64,000 nucleotides of DNA, taken from assembly GCA_029721435.1 (NCBI GenBank), contig CM056574.1:72521501-72585500 (forward strand), in the 5' to 3' direction. The DNA is from Gymnothorax reevesii. Taxonomy: Eukaryota; Chordata; Actinopteri; Anguilliformes; Muraenidae. Both the position numbers and the translations under genes were made by a program. Shown piece after piece: positions 61,460-64,000 of this stretch. The stretch's first letter is position 1. Every line of letters begins with the position of its first letter. Below the pieces are notes generated by a model. It was given only the letters and a program-made list of their open reading frames with translations. It made no database searches and was not told the origin of the DNA.

Positions 61460-64000
61460 AGCGCTCTAGCGCGCTTCCTTACAGAGATAATCGCATAATC
61501 ACTCGAATTCAGTCATATAGTCACAATTCACTCAAGTTTTTCACTTTCCCACTGGGTTACACACAGAATGGACATTTTTGACAAGCAAAACAAAAAAAAA
61601 GAAAGTGTTTGAAAAAGTACATATCTTCACTTCAGAAGCTTCTATTCACTTCCAAATGGCCATACAAGCACATGGGAACAAACGTTACAATATATGCATT
61701 GCATTGTGATCTGAAGCTGTTGCCAGGCCAGAAACACGCTCAGATTGACGTTCTGAGCTTAAAACCTCAAAGAAGCGTGTTTCCATGAAAGTGCGTATAG
61801 GCACTGTTTCAGCGCTCTAGCTCGCTTTCTTACAGAGATAAACGCATATTCACTCCAATTCAGTCATATTGTCACAATTCACTCAAGTTTGTCACTTTCC
61901 CACTGGGTTACACACAGAATGGACATTTTTGACAAGCAAAATTAAAAAAAAAGAAAGTTTTTGAAAAGTACATATCTTCACTTCAGAAGCTTATATTCAC
62001 TTAAAATTGGCCATACAAGCACATTGGACAAATCGATACAATATATGCAATGCACTGTGATCTGAAGCTGTTCCCTGGCCAGAAGCACGCACAGTTTCAC
62101 ATTCTGACCTTAAAACCTCAAAGAAGCGTGTTTTCATGAAAGCACGTATAGCCACAGTTTCAGCGCTCTAGCGCGCTTCCTTTCAGAGATAAACGCATAA
62201 TCACTCGAATTCAGTCATATAGTCACAATTCACTCAAGTTTTTCACTTTCCCACTGGGTTACACACACAAAGGACATTTTTGACAAGCAAAATTAAAAAA
62301 AAAGAAAGTTTTTGAAAAAGTGCATATCTTCACTTCAGAGGCTTCTATTCACTTCCAAATGGCCATAAAAGCCATTGGACCAAACGATACCATATACGCA
62401 TTGCACTGTGATCTGAAGCTGTTCCCAGGCCAGAAACACGCTCAGATTCACGTTCTGAGCTGAAAACCTCAAAGAAGCGTGTTTCCATGAAAGTGCGTAT
62501 AGCCACAGTTTCAGCGCTCTAGCTCGCTTTCTTACAGAGATAAACGCATATTCACTCCAATTCAGTCATATTGTCACAATTCACTCAAGTTTGTCACTTT
62601 CCCACTAAGTTACACACAGAATGGACATTTTTGACAAGAAAAAACTAAAAAAAAGAAAGTTTTTGAAAAAGTACATATCTTCACTTCAGAAGCTTATATT
62701 CACTTAAAATTGGCCATACAAGCACATTGGACCAATCGATACAATATATGCAATGCACTGTGATCTGAAGCTGTTCCCTGGCCAGAAGCACGCACAGTTT
62801 CACATTCTGACCTTAAAACTTCAAAGAAGCGTGTTTTCATGAAAGCACGTATAGCCACAGTTTCAGCGCTCTAGCGCGCTTCCTTACAGAGATACGAGCA
62901 TATTCACTCCAATTCAGTAATATAGTCACAATTCACTGAAGTTGATCACTTTCCCACTGAGTAAGACACAGAATGGACATTTCTGACAAGCAAATCTAAA
63001 AAAAAGAAAGTTTTTGAAAAAGTGCATATCTTCACTTCAGAAGCTTATATTCACTTCCAAATGGCCATACAATAGCATGGGAACAAACGTTGCAATATAT
63101 GCATTGCACTGTGATCTGAAGCTGTTCCCAGGCCAGAAACACGCTCAGATTCACGTTCTGAGCTTAAAACCTCAAAGAAGAATGTTTTAATGAAAGTGCG
63201 TATAGCCACAGTTTCAGCGCTCTAGCTCCCTTTCTTCCAGAGATATACGCATATTCACTCCAATTGTCACAATTCACTCAAGTTTGTCACTTTCCCACTA
63301 AGTTACACACAGAAAGGACATTTTTGACAAGAAAAAACTAAAAAAAAGAAAGTTTTTGAAAAAGTGAATATCTTCACTTCAGAAGCTTCTATTCACTTCC
63401 AAATGGCCAAACAATCACATGCGAACAAACGATACAATATATGCATTGCACTGTGTTCTGAAGCTGTTCCCTGGCCAGAAACACGCACAGTTTCACTTTC
63501 TGAGCTTAAAACCTCAAAGAAGCGTGTTTCCATGAAAGTGCGTATAGCCACAGTTTCAGCGCTCTAGCTCGCTTTCTTACAGAGATAAACGCATATTCAC
63601 TTCAATTCAGTCATATTGTCACAATTCACTCAAGTTTGTCACTTTCCCACTAAGTTACACACAGAAAGGACATTTTTGACATGCAAAACTAAAAAAAAGA
63701 AAGTTTTTGAAAAAGTGCATATCTTCACTTCAGAAGCTTATATTCACTTCCATATGGCCATACAAGCACATTGGACCAAACGATACCATATAGGCATTGC
63801 ACTGTGATCTGAAGCTGTTCCCTGGCCAGAAACACGCACAGTTTCACTTTCTGAGCTTAAAACCTCAAAGAAGCGTGTTTCCATGAAAGTGCGTATAGCC
63901 ACAGTTTCAGCGCTCTAGCTCGCTTTCTGACAGAGATAAACGCATATTCACTCCAATTCAGTCATATTGTCACAATTCACTCAAGTTTGTCACTTTCCCA
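61455..64000 (+). repeat. Satellite array, ~350-bp monomer, right segment
   Basis: The array resumes immediately after the gypsy 3' LTR with the duplicated gtttc and runs off the window edge. It holds about seven monomers of the 29-54 kb type, including a tacgagcat variant at 62870. The satellite on the two sides of the retrotransposon is continuous in phase, so the element is a simple insertion without deletion. Confidence 0.97.

Noticed and set aside
114..63807. Recurrent frames of 60-100 codons in the satellite with similar translations (for example beginning MSQFTQVC or MDIFDKQ)
   Set aside because: They recur because the monomer is about 351 bp, a multiple of three. They vary in length with single-base changes, are broken by small indels in neighbouring copies, have no recognisable domain, and the same is true on the minus strand. 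No sign of selection on protein is visible.

Overview
This window is eukaryotic repeat DNA with no host gene. About 56 of the 64 kb is one tandem satellite with a monomer of about 350 bp (some 160 copies, all in one orientation). Two LTR-retroelement insertions interrupt it. The retrotransposon belongs to the Ty3/gypsy chromoviruses and has the hallmarks of the Tf1/sushi group, which in vertebrates is best known from fish. A teleost (or other non-mammalian vertebrate) heterochromatic, possibly (peri)centromeric, block is therefore the best inference. The species cannot be read from the sequence, and I do not recognise the satellite family.

Layout. 1-45204: satellite. 45205-46255: a 1,051-bp insertion with TG...CA ends and a 5-bp target duplication, read as a solo LTR in minus orientation. 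46256-54624: satellite. 54625-61454: a complete 6,830-bp Ty3/gypsy chromovirus with two 1,261-bp LTRs, a primer site, one intact 1,420-codon gag-pol frame and a polypurine tract, flanked by a 5-bp target duplication. 61455-64000: satellite.

Inside the satellite, two monomer flavours (A: boundary tctagcgcgcttcc; B: boundary tctagctcgctttc) mostly alternate, giving a dimer of about 700 bp. On top of this lie nested larger duplications: a 6-8 kb block at 2.1-8.4 kb repeated at 21.0-29.1 kb; a tandem 4.55-kb duplication at 30.5-39.6 kb; a 2.11-kb tandem duplication at about 38.3-42.6 kb; a 3.84-kb satellite duplication around the solo LTR; a 704-bp dimer duplication; a 533-bp duplication; and a local family of 185-bp internally deleted monomers. 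This is what repeated unequal exchange produces.

The youngest event recognisable is the gypsy insertion: I find only two differences between its LTRs, and all catalytic residues are present. The LTR carries a TATA box, and 31 bp after it a 10-nt stretch that is exactly complementary to the 10 nt starting 3 nt after the 5' LTR. This is the arrangement expected for Tf1-type self-priming of reverse transcription instead of tRNA priming. Both retroelements entered the satellite within about 18 bp of the same monomer phase, at the edge of the same monomer subtype.
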